From: Cohnella sp. AR92
Lineage (GTDB): Bacteria > Bacillota > Bacilli > Paenibacillales > Paenibacillaceae
DNA: 64,000 nt
Assembly (NCBI RefSeq): GCF_003990975.1
Contig: NZ_RZJR01000008.1
Location: 230,929-294,928, forward strand
Reading direction: 5' to 3'
Shown here in pieces: positions 48,288-56,600 of this stretch; position 1 is the stretch's first letter, and each line of letters starts with the position of its first letter. The translations under genes and the position numbers were made by a program. Below the pieces are notes generated by a model. That model saw only the letters and a list, made by a program, of their open reading frames with translations, was not told the origin of the DNA and made no database searches.

Positions 48288-49655
48288 TCACCCTTCCCGC
48301 GGATCGTACAGCACGAAGTCCGCCAGAATTCCGCAGCCGGGCACCCACAGCTCCCGGTTCACTTCGACGGCGGTGATCGCCGGGAAATGGTCCGCTTCCG
48401 CGAATACTTCCCGAAGGGCTTCCATGGCTCCCGCGTATAAGCTCAGATCGGCGAAATAGAGCGTTCCCTTGACGATCTGGCTTAGCTCGACTCCCGCGGC
48501 ATCCGCGATTCGCTTTGCCTTCTGCAGAATATAGGCCATTTGCTTATAGCCCGCATTGCCGAAGTAAGGCAGCCCCGGCGTCAACGAAGCTTCCTTCGCC
48601 AATCCCGTCGCGGGGTCCGTCGCCATCAGGCCGCTGAAGAAGATCAGGTCGTCCGCTCTCATCGCCGCCGGCTCCTTGCTCTTCGGCGACCATCCGCCGG
48701 TCACCGGCTGGCGCAGATGCGCCGCTTCCGGCATCAGGATGTCCATGCCGATCTCCACCAAGCAACCCTTGGCTCCGATCTCCACGCTCGGAACGAGCGC
48801 GCGGGCCGGAGCTTTCGACGAATCCGGGAACCACTTCGCCCAGACGTCCTCGAACGCGCAGTAGTCGGCCGGGTCGCTAAGGTACACATAAGCTTTGACC
48901 GCATTGTCCAGGCTGGTGCCCGCCGCTTCCGCGACCTTCTTCAGGCGGCCCAGAATGTAGTCCGTCTGCTTGCCGACCGCTTCGTCGCCCCAGAAAAGGC
49001 CGCTCGAACGGGCTTCCGGAGCCAGCGCGCTCACTTCTCCTTCGAATCCCGCTCCGCCCCAGTTGCCCTTCCAGTCGGAAGCGAGATCGCCGGAGAGGAA
49101 CAGCCAGTGATCGGAGCGAACCCCTTCCGCGTGGCCGGCCGCCGGCTTCGCCACGTCAGGCGCGGATACCTTGACCGGCAGGCTGCCGTCCTTGCTCCAA
49201 CGCGCGGTGAAGTCCGCTTCCACTTTGGCTCCTTCTACGAGGTGACCGCGAACGCCGATCCCCGTACTCGGAGGGCTGACCGTTTGGAAGAACTTCCCCT
49301 TCTCTTGGACATAACGCTTGTTATTGACCGTCAGATCGCCTTTCTTGTAGGCTGCCGACTTCATGTCGGCGCCGTACCATTGATTGACGCGGATGACCTG
49401 CTTCGGATCGAGTCCGGCCGCTTCCGCGATCGCTCCTACGCGAGCATAGAGTACGGCGGCCTGCTTGCCGATCGCATCGGAATAATGCGGAAACGCGGCG
49501 GGTACGACGGCTTCCGGGGCAAGGCCGGTCACGAGATCGGAAGCCGTTTGGCCCGAGAAGAACAGCCAATCCCCTGCCCGAACGGCGGGAGAATAAGGAA
49601 TCTGCGGCTTTGGCAGGCCTTCCGGCCAGATGACTTGAATATTCTTGTCTTGCAT
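48288..49655 (-). CDS. Triple RidA-domain fusion protein
   Basis: 455 residues made of three RidA/YjgF/RutC-like units, about 15-152, 160-307 and 318-452. Each has the start block WLFFSGQTASD, WLFLSGDLASD or LIFFSGLMATD and the helix AVLYARVGAIAEAAGLD, YILGRLKKVAEAAGTSLD or YILQKAKRIADAAGVEL. RidA proteins are trimers that hydrolyse reactive enamines/imines using a conserved Arg. Only unit 2 keeps it (PAR285ALVPSVEI); unit 1 has PPSTGIGV and unit 3 FPAITAVEV. A one-chain pseudo-trimer with one active site is a fair inference. ATG at 49655, GGAGGTG before it. Confidence 0.88.
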   Translation of the reverse strand: MQDKNIQVIWPEGLPKPQIPYSPAVRAGDWLFFSGQTASDLVTGLAPEAVVPAAFPHYSDAIGKQAAVLYARVGAIAEAAGLDPKQVIRVNQWYGADMKSAAYKKGDLTVNNKRYVQEKGKFFQTVSPPSTGIGVRGHLVEGAKVEADFTARWSKDGSLPVKVSAPDVAKPAAGHAEGVRSDHWLFLSGDLASDWKGNWGGAGFEGEVSALAPEARSSGLFWGDEAVGKQTDYILGRLKKVAEAAGTSLDNAVKAYVYLSDPADYCAFEDVWAKWFPDSSKAPARALVPSVEIGAKGCLVEIGMDILMPEAAHLRQPVTGGWSPKSKEPAAMRADDLIFFSGLMATDPATGLAKEASLTPGLPYFGNAGYKQMAYILQKAKRIADAAGVELSQIVKGTLYFADLSLYAGAMEALREVFAEADHFPAITAVEVNRELWVPGCGILADFVLYDPREG

Positions 49656-49746
49656 GGGTGCACCTCCAAAGTGAGTTCGCTTGTCTGAGTTGGTTAAGCG
49701 AGGCAAAGCAGAATTACAAGGAAAAGCTCAGTCATGCGAGGCGACG
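49656..49746 (-). other. Gap between the alpha/beta hydrolase and triple-RidA genes
   Basis: 91 bp, the largest gap of the nine-gene operon. TTGGTTAA at 49690-49697 matches the core of the B. subtilis PucR box, but the upstream half (WWWCN) does not fit. No convincing promoter or terminator. Confidence 0.4.
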
Positions 49747-50556
49747 TTAGCCAAGCAACGATAGATAGGTCTTAAGCTCGCTAATGAGGCGGTCCGGCGC
49801 CAGCTTGTGGATCTCGTGACCGATGTCCTCGTAACGCACGACGGCCACCCGAGGATTAAGGAGCTTCAACTCCCGCTCGGCTTCGATCGGGATGAGCGGC
49901 GATCCTCCCGCCGTAATCAGCAAGCCTTTGACTTTAAGCATTCGATAATAGGAATGGAACGGGTCCGAGTTCATCGCTTCGTAGGATTGGATAATCGCAT
50001 CCTCGGAGCATTCCCGCAGCTCCTTCGCCTTCCGCTCGTAATCGAAGCCCGGCGCGGAGTAGAAGGAGCGGAACCGCTCCATGTCGCCCGCTTCGAGCGC
50101 GCGCTTCGGCCCGAGGAACCGTTCGATCGGCGTCGGGAAAGCCGGGCGTCCCGGTCCCGAGATCGGCGGATCGATCAACACGACGGCCTCCGGCAGCTCC
50201 GGGTATAGAGCCGCGAAGGCGCAGGCCGCGCGCCCTCCCATCGAGTGGCCTACCAGCAGCGGCTTCGCGGCTCCGCCGGGCAGATGGTTCCATACCGCAA
50301 GCAAATCCTGCGCGTAATCGAGAACGGCATACCCCGCCTTCGGCTTGTCGGATTTGCCCCTGCCTCTTAAATCGAGGCTTAAGAGATAGAAATCCGACGG
50401 CAGCTCCCGCATGATCGGCTCGAAGGCGCGGGCATTCTCGGCGATGCCGTGAACGAACAGAACCGGCCTCCCCTTCGGATTGCCGGCCGCTAGGAGCCGA
50501 AGGCGGCCGGCAGGTCCGGCCACCGTCAACTCGCGAATCTCGTATCTATCCGCCAT
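49747..50556 (-). CDS. Alpha/beta-hydrolase
   Basis: 269 residues from the ATG at 50556. Oxyanion region VLFVHGIAENARAFEP, nucleophile elbow LLVGHSMGGRAA, catalytic His in YEDIGHEIHKL. Family members near here in other pathways include RutD (aminoacrylate hydrolysis helper) and NicD (N-formylmaleamate deformylase). With RidA units next door the RutC-RutD pairing is a possible parallel; the true substrate is unknown. Starts 5 nt after the Rieske gene. Confidence 0.88.
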   Translation of the reverse strand: MADRYEIRELTVAGPAGRLRLLAAGNPKGRPVLFVHGIAENARAFEPIMRELPSDFYLLSLDLRGRGKSDKPKAGYAVLDYAQDLLAVWNHLPGGAAKPLLVGHSMGGRAACAFAALYPELPEAVVLIDPPISGPGRPAFPTPIERFLGPKRALEAGDMERFRSFYSAPGFDYERKAKELRECSEDAIIQSYEAMNSDPFHSYYRMLKVKGLLITAGGSPLIPIEAERELKLLNPRVAVVRYEDIGHEIHKLAPDRLISELKTYLSLLG

Positions 50557-50561
50557 GCTCC

Positions 50562-51779
50562 TTACCCCTTCTCCGACTGCAGGAACTCCGGCTTGACGCC
50601 GAACTGCTCGGCATACTTGAAGTAGCGCTTGGCCAGCCACTTGTTCAGCTGCGGCAGCGTTCTCTCCAGCGCCGCATAGCGTCCGCGGCGGGACAACTGG
50701 GACTTCAAGCCCTTCTGCAAGGAAGCGTTGGCCGCGAGATCTTGTTCGTTGATCTCCTGGATGCTTTCGTTCGCTTGCGCGTACCGTTCCTCGAAGTCCG
50801 GAAGGGCGACCGTCTCCGGCGGATACATTAGGCCGGAACGGAACAGGATCTTGCCCGGACCTTGCGGAAGGATGATGTTCCAGAATACTTGGTCCGGCAT
50901 GAGGCCCAGCGTCAGCATCGGCGGAACCGAAGCGATCGTCATCTTCTGGCGCTGCTCCGGCGTCAGGGTCGAGATCGGCGGGAAGTTGGCCGTCATGTCC
51001 GGGGAGAAGCCCGCATCCATATGCGTGAAGCCCGTCGGGTGCATGATCTGTCCGTCATCCTCGTCGAAGTCGACGAAACCGGCGAGCTGGCTCGGCGCGA
51101 AGTCGTGAGGCCCTTTGTGCAGATAATTCGTGTGGTACGGCTCGAGCGAGGACTCGATCATGATTTTCCAATTCCACTCGCAGTTGTCGATATCGACGAA
51201 CGGCATCGACACCAGCTCGTTCAGCCGGTAATTCTTCATCTCTTCGTCCAACTTGGTCAGAGTCGGAGCGAGCGGCTCGGCATTGTCGTCGAAGTTGATG
51301 AAGATGAATCCGTTCCAGATCTCCGTCTTCAGATGAGGAAGGCTGTGATCGTGGCGCAGAATATCGAACGGCTCGATCCGGATCATCTCCGGCGCGGAGA
51401 TCAGCTCTCCGTCCAGCCCGTAAGTCCACCAGTGAAGGGGACAGCGGAAGTTCTTGCAGTTGCCGGTGCCCTCGGCGACCAGATGGCCGCGATGCTGGCA
51501 GACGGCGGAGATGACGTGGATCTCGTTCTTCTTGTCGCGGGTAACGATCAGCGGATCGTCGTTGACCGTAATCGTATAATAGTCGCCCGGATTCGGAACC
51601 TGCTCCTGGCGGCCGACGCAGAGCCAGCTCTTGCCATAGATCGCATGCTTCTCGAACTCGAAGAATTCTTCCGAGATATAAACCTCCGCCGGCATGGAAC
51701 GGGCTTCCTTCGATTCGATCAGCGACGGGCCAAGTTCGTTCAGGATGGAGATGACGGTTTCGGACGGCTTGTAAGACAT
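50562..51779 (-). CDS. Rieske non-haem iron oxygenase, alpha subunit
   Basis: 405 residues. Rieske [2Fe-2S] ligands Cys94-x-His96 and Cys113-x2-His116 (CQHRGH ... FRCPLHWW). Mononuclear iron ligands His216 and His221 in ESSLEPYHTNYLHKGPHD. Family enzymes dihydroxylate, monohydroxylate or N/O-demethylate aromatic, alicyclic and purine-like rings. No ferredoxin or reductase gene is in the operon, so electrons must come from elsewhere. It is the only oxygenase here and probably makes the initial attack on the ring. Confidence 0.93.
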   Translation of the reverse strand: MSYKPSETVISILNELGPSLIESKEARSMPAEVYISEEFFEFEKHAIYGKSWLCVGRQEQVPNPGDYYTITVNDDPLIVTRDKKNEIHVISAVCQHRGHLVAEGTGNCKNFRCPLHWWTYGLDGELISAPEMIRIEPFDILRHDHSLPHLKTEIWNGFIFINFDDNAEPLAPTLTKLDEEMKNYRLNELVSMPFVDIDNCEWNWKIMIESSLEPYHTNYLHKGPHDFAPSQLAGFVDFDEDDGQIMHPTGFTHMDAGFSPDMTANFPPISTLTPEQRQKMTIASVPPMLTLGLMPDQVFWNIILPQGPGKILFRSGLMYPPETVALPDFEERYAQANESIQEINEQDLAANASLQKGLKSQLSRRGRYAALERTLPQLNKWLAKRYFKYAEQFGVKPEFLQSEKG

Positions 51780-51827
51780 AGCGGGTTCCTCCCTATTCTG
51801 TAGTTGGTGACTCTCGCATGAATTCGA

Positions 51828-53165
51828 TCAGACGGGAATGTATGGCTCTCTAAGGACGAACAGCTTCTCGGCCGCTTCCTGGGCTTCCAGGCGAATCGTC
51901 TCCGCGTCGCCGGTGAGCAGCTTGCGCTCCCGAACGATCGGTTTGCCGTCGATGAACACGTGGCTGACGTCCGATCCGGAAGCGGAATAGACCAGGTTGC
52001 TGACCGCGTTGTTGTACTTGCCGCGGATGATCGGCGTCAGATGGTGCTTGCGGAAGTCGACCATGATCAGGTCGGCCTTCTTGCCGACCTCGAGCGAGCC
52101 GATCTCCTTGTCCAGTCCGAGCGCCTTCGCTCCGTCGATTGTCGCCATCCGGAGCGCAATCTCGGCCGGAATCGCGGTAGCGTCCAGCAGCCTTGCCTTC
52201 TGAAGCAGCGGAACGAACTTCAGCTCCTCCAGCATGTCGAGGTTGTTGTTCTCCTTCACGCCGTCCGTCCCGATGCCGACGTTGACTCCCAAATCCAGGA
52301 GCTCTTTGATCGGAGCGATGCCGGAAGCCAGCTTCAGGTTGCTCACCGGGCAGTGGGCGACCGACGTTCCCGTCTTCGCGAGCAGCTCCATCTCCGAATC
52401 CTGCAGCCAGACGCAGTGGGCCAGCACGGTCTTCGGCCCAAGGATTCCCCGGTCGTAGAACAGCTCGACCGGCCAGCGTCCGGTCTCGGCGTGCAAGCGG
52501 CGGGCCATCTCGATCGATTCCTCGCCATGGGTGTGAATGCCGGTATCGTACTTCTCGGCCAGCTTCGCCGCGCGGCGGTAGGCTTCCTCCGTGCAATAGG
52601 TTAGATGCTCGAGCGCGAACCAAACCTGAATCCTCCCGTTCGCCGTCTTGTTGCGCTCCTCGACGAGACGGATGTTCTTGTCCAAGGATTCGAAGTAATC
52701 CATTCCCGGCTTGTCGACCACGTATGGAGCCAGAGTCGCCCTCAGTCCGAGCTGCTCCGCCGCATCCGCGCAGCGGTGCATGAAGCGGTACATGTCCATC
52801 ACGCAGGTCGTCCCCGATAGAAGCCCTTCCGTGTAGCTGAGGCGGGCGGCCGCGAACGCAAGCTCGTCGGTCAGCGCCCGATGCTTCGGATCGACGTACT
52901 TGGTGAGCCATTCGAAGACGGGCAGATCCTCCGCCGTGCCGCGAATAAGGCCGGAATGCAGATGCAGGTTGACGAGGCCCGGCAGGACGACATGCCCCGC
53001 GGAATCCAGCCTCTCGACGTTCGAATATTTCGCTTCCAGCACGGCCGCCTCGCCGACGTCGGCGATCCGGCCGTTCTCGATCAGGACCGCGCCGGTCTCG
53101 ATGACCTCGTTCGCCGCGTTGACCGTCAGAACGGTACCTCCCGTAATAAGCAAGCTGTCTGCCAT
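51828..53165 (-). CDS. Deaminase-type amidohydrolase (AtzB/TrzN/MtaD group)
   Basis: 445 residues. Metal ligands VNLHLHSGLIRGTAEDLPVF, IHTHGEESIEMA, LAHCVWLQDSE and VGIGTDGVKENNNLDMLEEL. Related to the 43043-44377 protein but clearly diverged (WLTKYVDPKHRALTDE instead of WLRERIWPLE). Follows the SDR by 17 bp and precedes the Rieske gene by 48 bp. Likely removes an exocyclic amine or other leaving group from a heterocycle. Confidence 0.87.
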   Translation of the reverse strand: MADSLLITGGTVLTVNAANEVIETGAVLIENGRIADVGEAAVLEAKYSNVERLDSAGHVVLPGLVNLHLHSGLIRGTAEDLPVFEWLTKYVDPKHRALTDELAFAAARLSYTEGLLSGTTCVMDMYRFMHRCADAAEQLGLRATLAPYVVDKPGMDYFESLDKNIRLVEERNKTANGRIQVWFALEHLTYCTEEAYRRAAKLAEKYDTGIHTHGEESIEMARRLHAETGRWPVELFYDRGILGPKTVLAHCVWLQDSEMELLAKTGTSVAHCPVSNLKLASGIAPIKELLDLGVNVGIGTDGVKENNNLDMLEELKFVPLLQKARLLDATAIPAEIALRMATIDGAKALGLDKEIGSLEVGKKADLIMVDFRKHHLTPIIRGKYNNAVSNLVYSASGSDVSHVFIDGKPIVRERKLLTGDAETIRLEAQEAAEKLFVLREPYIPV

Positions 53166-53182
53166 CGTTGTTCTCCCCTAAC

Positions 53183-53920
53183 TTATTGAATGGTGTAACC
53201 GCCGTCGGCCAGCATCGCGCTGCCCGTCACGAAAGAAGCCGCAGGGCTGGCGAGGAACAGAATGCAGTTCGCGATCTCCTCCGGCTTGCCGAGCCGTCCG
53301 ACCGGATGCATGCCGATCAGATCGTCGATCGTCCCTTGCGGCCCTCTCCTGCCTTCGAACTGCCTGCGCAGAAGCGGCGTGTCGATCGCGCCCGGACAAA
53401 CGCAGTTGACCCGAACGCCATCCTTCGCCGTCTCCAGCGCGAGGCTCCGCGTGAAGTTCACGACCGCGGCCTTGGAAGCGGTATACGCGGTAAAAGAAGA
53501 AGCGCCGACGAAAGCGAGCTGCGAAGCCGTATTGACGATATTGCCGCCGGACTCCTTCAGCAGGGGCAGGGCTTCCTTGCAGCTGAGAAATACGCTCTTC
53601 AGGTTGACGCCCATCACGCGGTCCCAAGCTTCCTCCGTCGTGTCCTCCAGAGCGGCCACGCATTCGATGCCCGCGTTGTTGATCAGAACGTCGAGCGATC
53701 CCCAACGCTCCTTCAGCATTCCGTAAGCCGCGGACAGCTGCTTCGAGTCGGCCAAGTCGACCGGAACCTCCAGCAGCCCTTCCTCTTCCCTCGCCTCCTT
53801 GAAGGCGATATCGAACACCGCCACCTCGGCCCCCGCATCCCGGAACGACTTAACCACCGCCGCTCCGATGCCCGATGCGCCTCCGGCGACCAGCACTTTC
53901 TTCCCGTCGTAGTTGAACAT
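53183..53920 (-). CDS. Short-chain dehydrogenase/reductase
   Basis: 245 residues. NAD(P) motif VLVAGGASGIGAA, Asp38-type acid in VAVFDIA (favours NAD), LINNAGIECVAAL, and the Ser-Tyr-Lys set SQLAFVGASSFTAYTASKAA, ending TGSAMLADGGYTI. SDRs next to Rieske oxygenases often oxidise the cis-diol or alcohol product; this pairing is the reason to place it second in the pathway. Confidence 0.93.
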   Translation of the reverse strand: MFNYDGKKVLVAGGASGIGAAVVKSFRDAGAEVAVFDIAFKEAREEEGLLEVPVDLADSKQLSAAYGMLKERWGSLDVLINNAGIECVAALEDTTEEAWDRVMGVNLKSVFLSCKEALPLLKESGGNIVNTASQLAFVGASSFTAYTASKAAVVNFTRSLALETAKDGVRVNCVCPGAIDTPLLRRQFEGRRGPQGTIDDLIGMHPVGRLGKPEEIANCILFLASPAASFVTGSAMLADGGYTIQ

Positions 53921-53924
53921 GAGC

Positions 53925-54767
53925 CTATCCCTCCCTGTCGAATCGAAGCTGCTTCCACTCGTTCTTGCACGGTTGCCCGAGCGTGTACTTCATCTCGGCT
54001 TCCGCCAAGTCCCAGATCATCCCGCTCACCGTATCGTGCGGCAGCGGAGCGTTTGATCTTCCGCTTAGAACGCCGTGGGCGCAGACGCTTCCGAGCGCGC
54101 TGCCGTCCGCGTTCTCGTGCATGCGAAGCAGGTATTCCAGCGCCGAGACCGCTTCCGAAGCGTCGACCTTCTTGCCGCCCAAGCCGCTAAGCACCGATTC
54201 CGCACGCTCCAGCCGAAGAGCCCGGTCCTTGCTGACATCCGCGTGCTGCAGCTCCTGCTCCGCTTGGAACAACCCGAACGATTGGTTGCTGCGAGCCGCC
54301 CAGCCTTGGGCGGTCGCATCCTGCCAAGCCGTGTAGCCCTGGCTGTGCTCGAAGACGAACAACCCGCCTCGCCGATCGGCTATGACGTGGCTTCCTCCGA
54401 TCAAGATCCCCTCGGATCGATCGAATCGCTCCTGCATGAGCGCCAGCGCTTCTTCCGCCGTCGAGCAGCGGGAGAGCGCCTCCGCCTGCGCCGTGCCCCT
54501 CAGATCCCCATGCCAGAGCCCGTCTTTCTTCTCCGTATCCGCCGAGCTGTAGCCGAAGAAGGAACTGATCATGAGCAAGCCCTTCTCGTTCATGCCCGAA
54601 TTGATCCCCGTCTGGGGCAGAAGCCCGAAGGCGAGAGAGGAGAAGCCCTCTCCGCTGCCCGCGACGCCGTGCCAATACCCGACGGGAGGGTTATCCGCGT
54701 TCTTGAAGCCGTACACGCGCAATTGATCCGAAGGATCAACGATGACAAGAGCTCCTATCGTGCACAA
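53925..54767 (-). CDS. Ntn-hydrolase of the choloylglycine/acyltransferase group
   Basis: 280 residues. Two starts are possible: the ATG at 54791, adjoining the upstream stop with no ribosome binding site, or the TTG at 54767 with AAGGGGGGG 6-7 nt before. The TTG gives MCTIGALVIVDPSDQL, so Met removal exposes Cys2 as N-terminal nucleophile, exactly as in bile-salt and penicillin V acylases. Other marks: GSGEGFSSLAFGLLPQTGINSGMNEKG and GWAARSNQSFG. Would cleave an amide; substrate unknown. Confidence 0.82.
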   Translation of the reverse strand: MCTIGALVIVDPSDQLRVYGFKNADNPPVGYWHGVAGSGEGFSSLAFGLLPQTGINSGMNEKGLLMISSFFGYSSADTEKKDGLWHGDLRGTAQAEALSRCSTAEEALALMQERFDRSEGILIGGSHVIADRRGGLFVFEHSQGYTAWQDATAQGWAARSNQSFGLFQAEQELQHADVSKDRALRLERAESVLSGLGGKKVDASEAVSALEYLLRMHENADGSALGSVCAHGVLSGRSNAPLPHDTVSGMIWDLAEAEMKYTLGQPCKNEWKQLRFDREG

Positions 54768-54791
54768 TGGACTCCCCCCCTTGCGATTCAT

Positions 54792-56219
54792 TTAGAAATT
54801 CGGATAGCGCCTCTCGCTGCGCATCCGGTTGTAATCGATCTTCGTCCGCAGAGCCGCTTCGTTCAGCAATCGGAACGATGCCGCTTGACCGGCTATAGCC
54901 GCCTTCTCTTCGTCGACATTCACGAGCTTGCCGTCCTTCACGACGATCCTGCCGCCGACGATCGTCATATCGACCGTCTGGGATAAGCCCGTCAGCACCG
55001 GCAGCGTCGCGTCATCGTGGAGCGCTCCCGCGAAGCCAAGCTGGCGGGTGTCGATCATGAACATATCCGCCGCCTTGCCGACCTCGAGCGAACCGATGTC
55101 GTCTTCCCAGCCGAGCACCCGAGCCGAACCGCGAGTCGCGATCCGAAGGCAATCCTCCGCGCCGAGAGCGGTCGTTCCGTGCATCAGGTTGTGCAGCAGG
55201 TGGGCGACCCGCACCTCGAGCAGCATATTCGAACCGTCGTTGGACGCCGATCCGTCGACTCCCATGCCGACCTTGACGCCTTTCTCGAGCATCTTCACGA
55301 TCGGCATGACGCCGGAGCCCATCTTCATGTTGCTGGTCGGGCAATGCGCCACGCCGCATTGATGCGTGTGCAGATGCCCGATCTCGTCGTCGTTGAAGTA
55401 AATGCCGTGAGCGTACCAGACGTCGCTGCCGACCCAGCCGTTCTGCTCCATGAAGTCGAGAGGACGCATGCCGAGCTTCTCCAGGCAGAATTGATCCTCG
55501 TCCTTCGTCTCGGCCAGATGAGTATGCATGCGAACGCCGTAGCTTCTGGCGAGATCGGCGGATTCGCGGAGCAGGTCGGCCGTGATCGAGAAGGGCGAGC
55601 AAGGAGCCACGCCGACCCGCACCATGGCGAAGCGCTTCGGATCGTGGTACGTCTCGATGAGCCGGCGCGAATCCCGCAGAATCACGTCTTCCTTCTGGCA
55701 CACCTCGTCCGGCGGAAGTCCGCCGTTCGAGCGGCCGAGGCTCATCGAGCCCCGCGTCGGGAAGAAACGAATGCCAAGCTCCTGCGCGGCGCGGATCTCT
55801 TCGTCGATCATCTCTCCGCTGACTCCGTTCGGGAAGCAATAGAAGTGGTCGGCAGCGGTCGTACAGCCGCTCTTGAGCAGCTCGCCGAGCCCGACGATTG
55901 CGCTCGTATAAATATCCTCCGGGCGCAGATGGCGCCAGATGTCATATAAGGTGATGAGCCAATCGAACAGCTCCGTCTTCTGGACAAAAGGGATGTTGCG
56001 GGTCAAATTCTGATAGAGATGATGGTGAGTGTTGATGAGGCCGGGGTAGACGATCTTGTTCTGGGCGTCGATGACCGTATCGGCGGTCTCGTAAGGAAGG
56101 TCGTAGCCGATGGCGACGATCTGCTGGTCGACCGCGTACAAGCTTCCTCCCGGATACCGGCGGCGCTCGCCGTCCATCGTGATGATGTTCTTCGCATTGC
56201 GAATCAATAACGTTCCCAA
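54792..56219 (-). CDS. 8-oxoguanine deaminase-like amidohydrolase
   Basis: 475 residues from the TTG at 56219 (AAGGAGG 8 nt before). INTHHHLYQNLTRNIPFVQ is the block typical of 8-oxoguanine deaminases; further metal ligands MHTHLAETKDEDQFC, WYAHGIYFNDDEI and VGMGVDGSASNDGSNML. 8-oxoguanine deaminase makes urate, which would enter the purine route of the adjacent operon. First gene of the nine-gene operon, behind two GlnR-type boxes. Confidence 0.87.
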   Translation of the reverse strand: MGTLLIRNAKNIITMDGERRRYPGGSLYAVDQQIVAIGYDLPYETADTVIDAQNKIVYPGLINTHHHLYQNLTRNIPFVQKTELFDWLITLYDIWRHLRPEDIYTSAIVGLGELLKSGCTTAADHFYCFPNGVSGEMIDEEIRAAQELGIRFFPTRGSMSLGRSNGGLPPDEVCQKEDVILRDSRRLIETYHDPKRFAMVRVGVAPCSPFSITADLLRESADLARSYGVRMHTHLAETKDEDQFCLEKLGMRPLDFMEQNGWVGSDVWYAHGIYFNDDEIGHLHTHQCGVAHCPTSNMKMGSGVMPIVKMLEKGVKVGMGVDGSASNDGSNMLLEVRVAHLLHNLMHGTTALGAEDCLRIATRGSARVLGWEDDIGSLEVGKAADMFMIDTRQLGFAGALHDDATLPVLTGLSQTVDMTIVGGRIVVKDGKLVNVDEEKAAIAGQAASFRLLNEAALRTKIDYNRMRSERRYPNF

Positions 56220-56343
56220 TCGGGTAACCTCCTTCTCTTCAAAGACCGAACCGTCCATGTCCCGCGACGATTCAAGAAGGGCGGCGTTCGATTTTCCGGA
56301 TTCGCCGTCCCTTTAAACCTTTGTAGGTTAGCCTTGCTGCTAT

Positions 56344-56371
56344 TTTATAGGGAGTTTCTTGACGGCTTCAA
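56344..56371 (-). promoter_or_regulatory. Predicted promoter of the nine-gene operon
   Basis: Minus strand TTGAAG (56366-56371), 16-bp spacer, TATAAA (56344-56349); start near 56337. Confidence 0.6.
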
Positions 56372-56388
56372 TGAATTAGAGGGATTTT

Positions 56389-56405
56389 TGTTAGATTTAA
56401 TAACA
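56389..56405. promoter_or_regulatory. Perfect GlnR/TnrA box of the nine-gene operon
   Basis: TGTTAGATTTAATAACA fits TGTNAN7TNACA at all fixed positions. Centre about -60 from the predicted start, compatible with activation. Confidence 0.7.
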
Positions 56406-56441
56406 TGGATGATGGGATTTTGTTGTTGTGCACGCATTTTT

Positions 56442-56458
56442 AGTAATGTTACCTTACA
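56442..56458. promoter_or_regulatory. Second GlnR/TnrA-like box of the nine-gene operon (7/8)
   Basis: AGTAATGTTACCTTACA has one mismatch (first base). It lies 53 bp, about five helical turns, from the perfect box. Confidence 0.5.
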
Positions 56459-56547
56459 TTCGTTATAAGAGTTCAATAAGACAAGGGGAGAAAAACCGAG
56501 CGCAACGGCTGGGAATGGAGAAAAGCTGGCGAAAGTCTCCATAAAGC

Positions 56548-56600
56548 AAAAAAAGCCTCGTTCCTCTCTTCTGAAATTCAGAAAAGAGAAACGAGGCTTT
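56548..56600 (-). terminator. Strong terminator after the MFS gene
   Basis: Minus strand: AAAGCCTCGTTTCTC arm pairs with its complement through a roughly 20-bp stem and is followed by T7. Confidence 0.95.

Noticed and set aside
49690..49697. TTGGTTAA as a PucR box before the triple-RidA gene
   Set aside because: Only the core matches; the upstream WWWCN half of the B. subtilis consensus does not fit, and the site is inside an operon.
50562..51779. Assigning the Rieske enzyme as a caffeine N-demethylase (NdmA/B)
   Set aside because: Only the general Rieske and iron-site motifs are visible; no NdmD-type reductase or other ndm genes accompany it.
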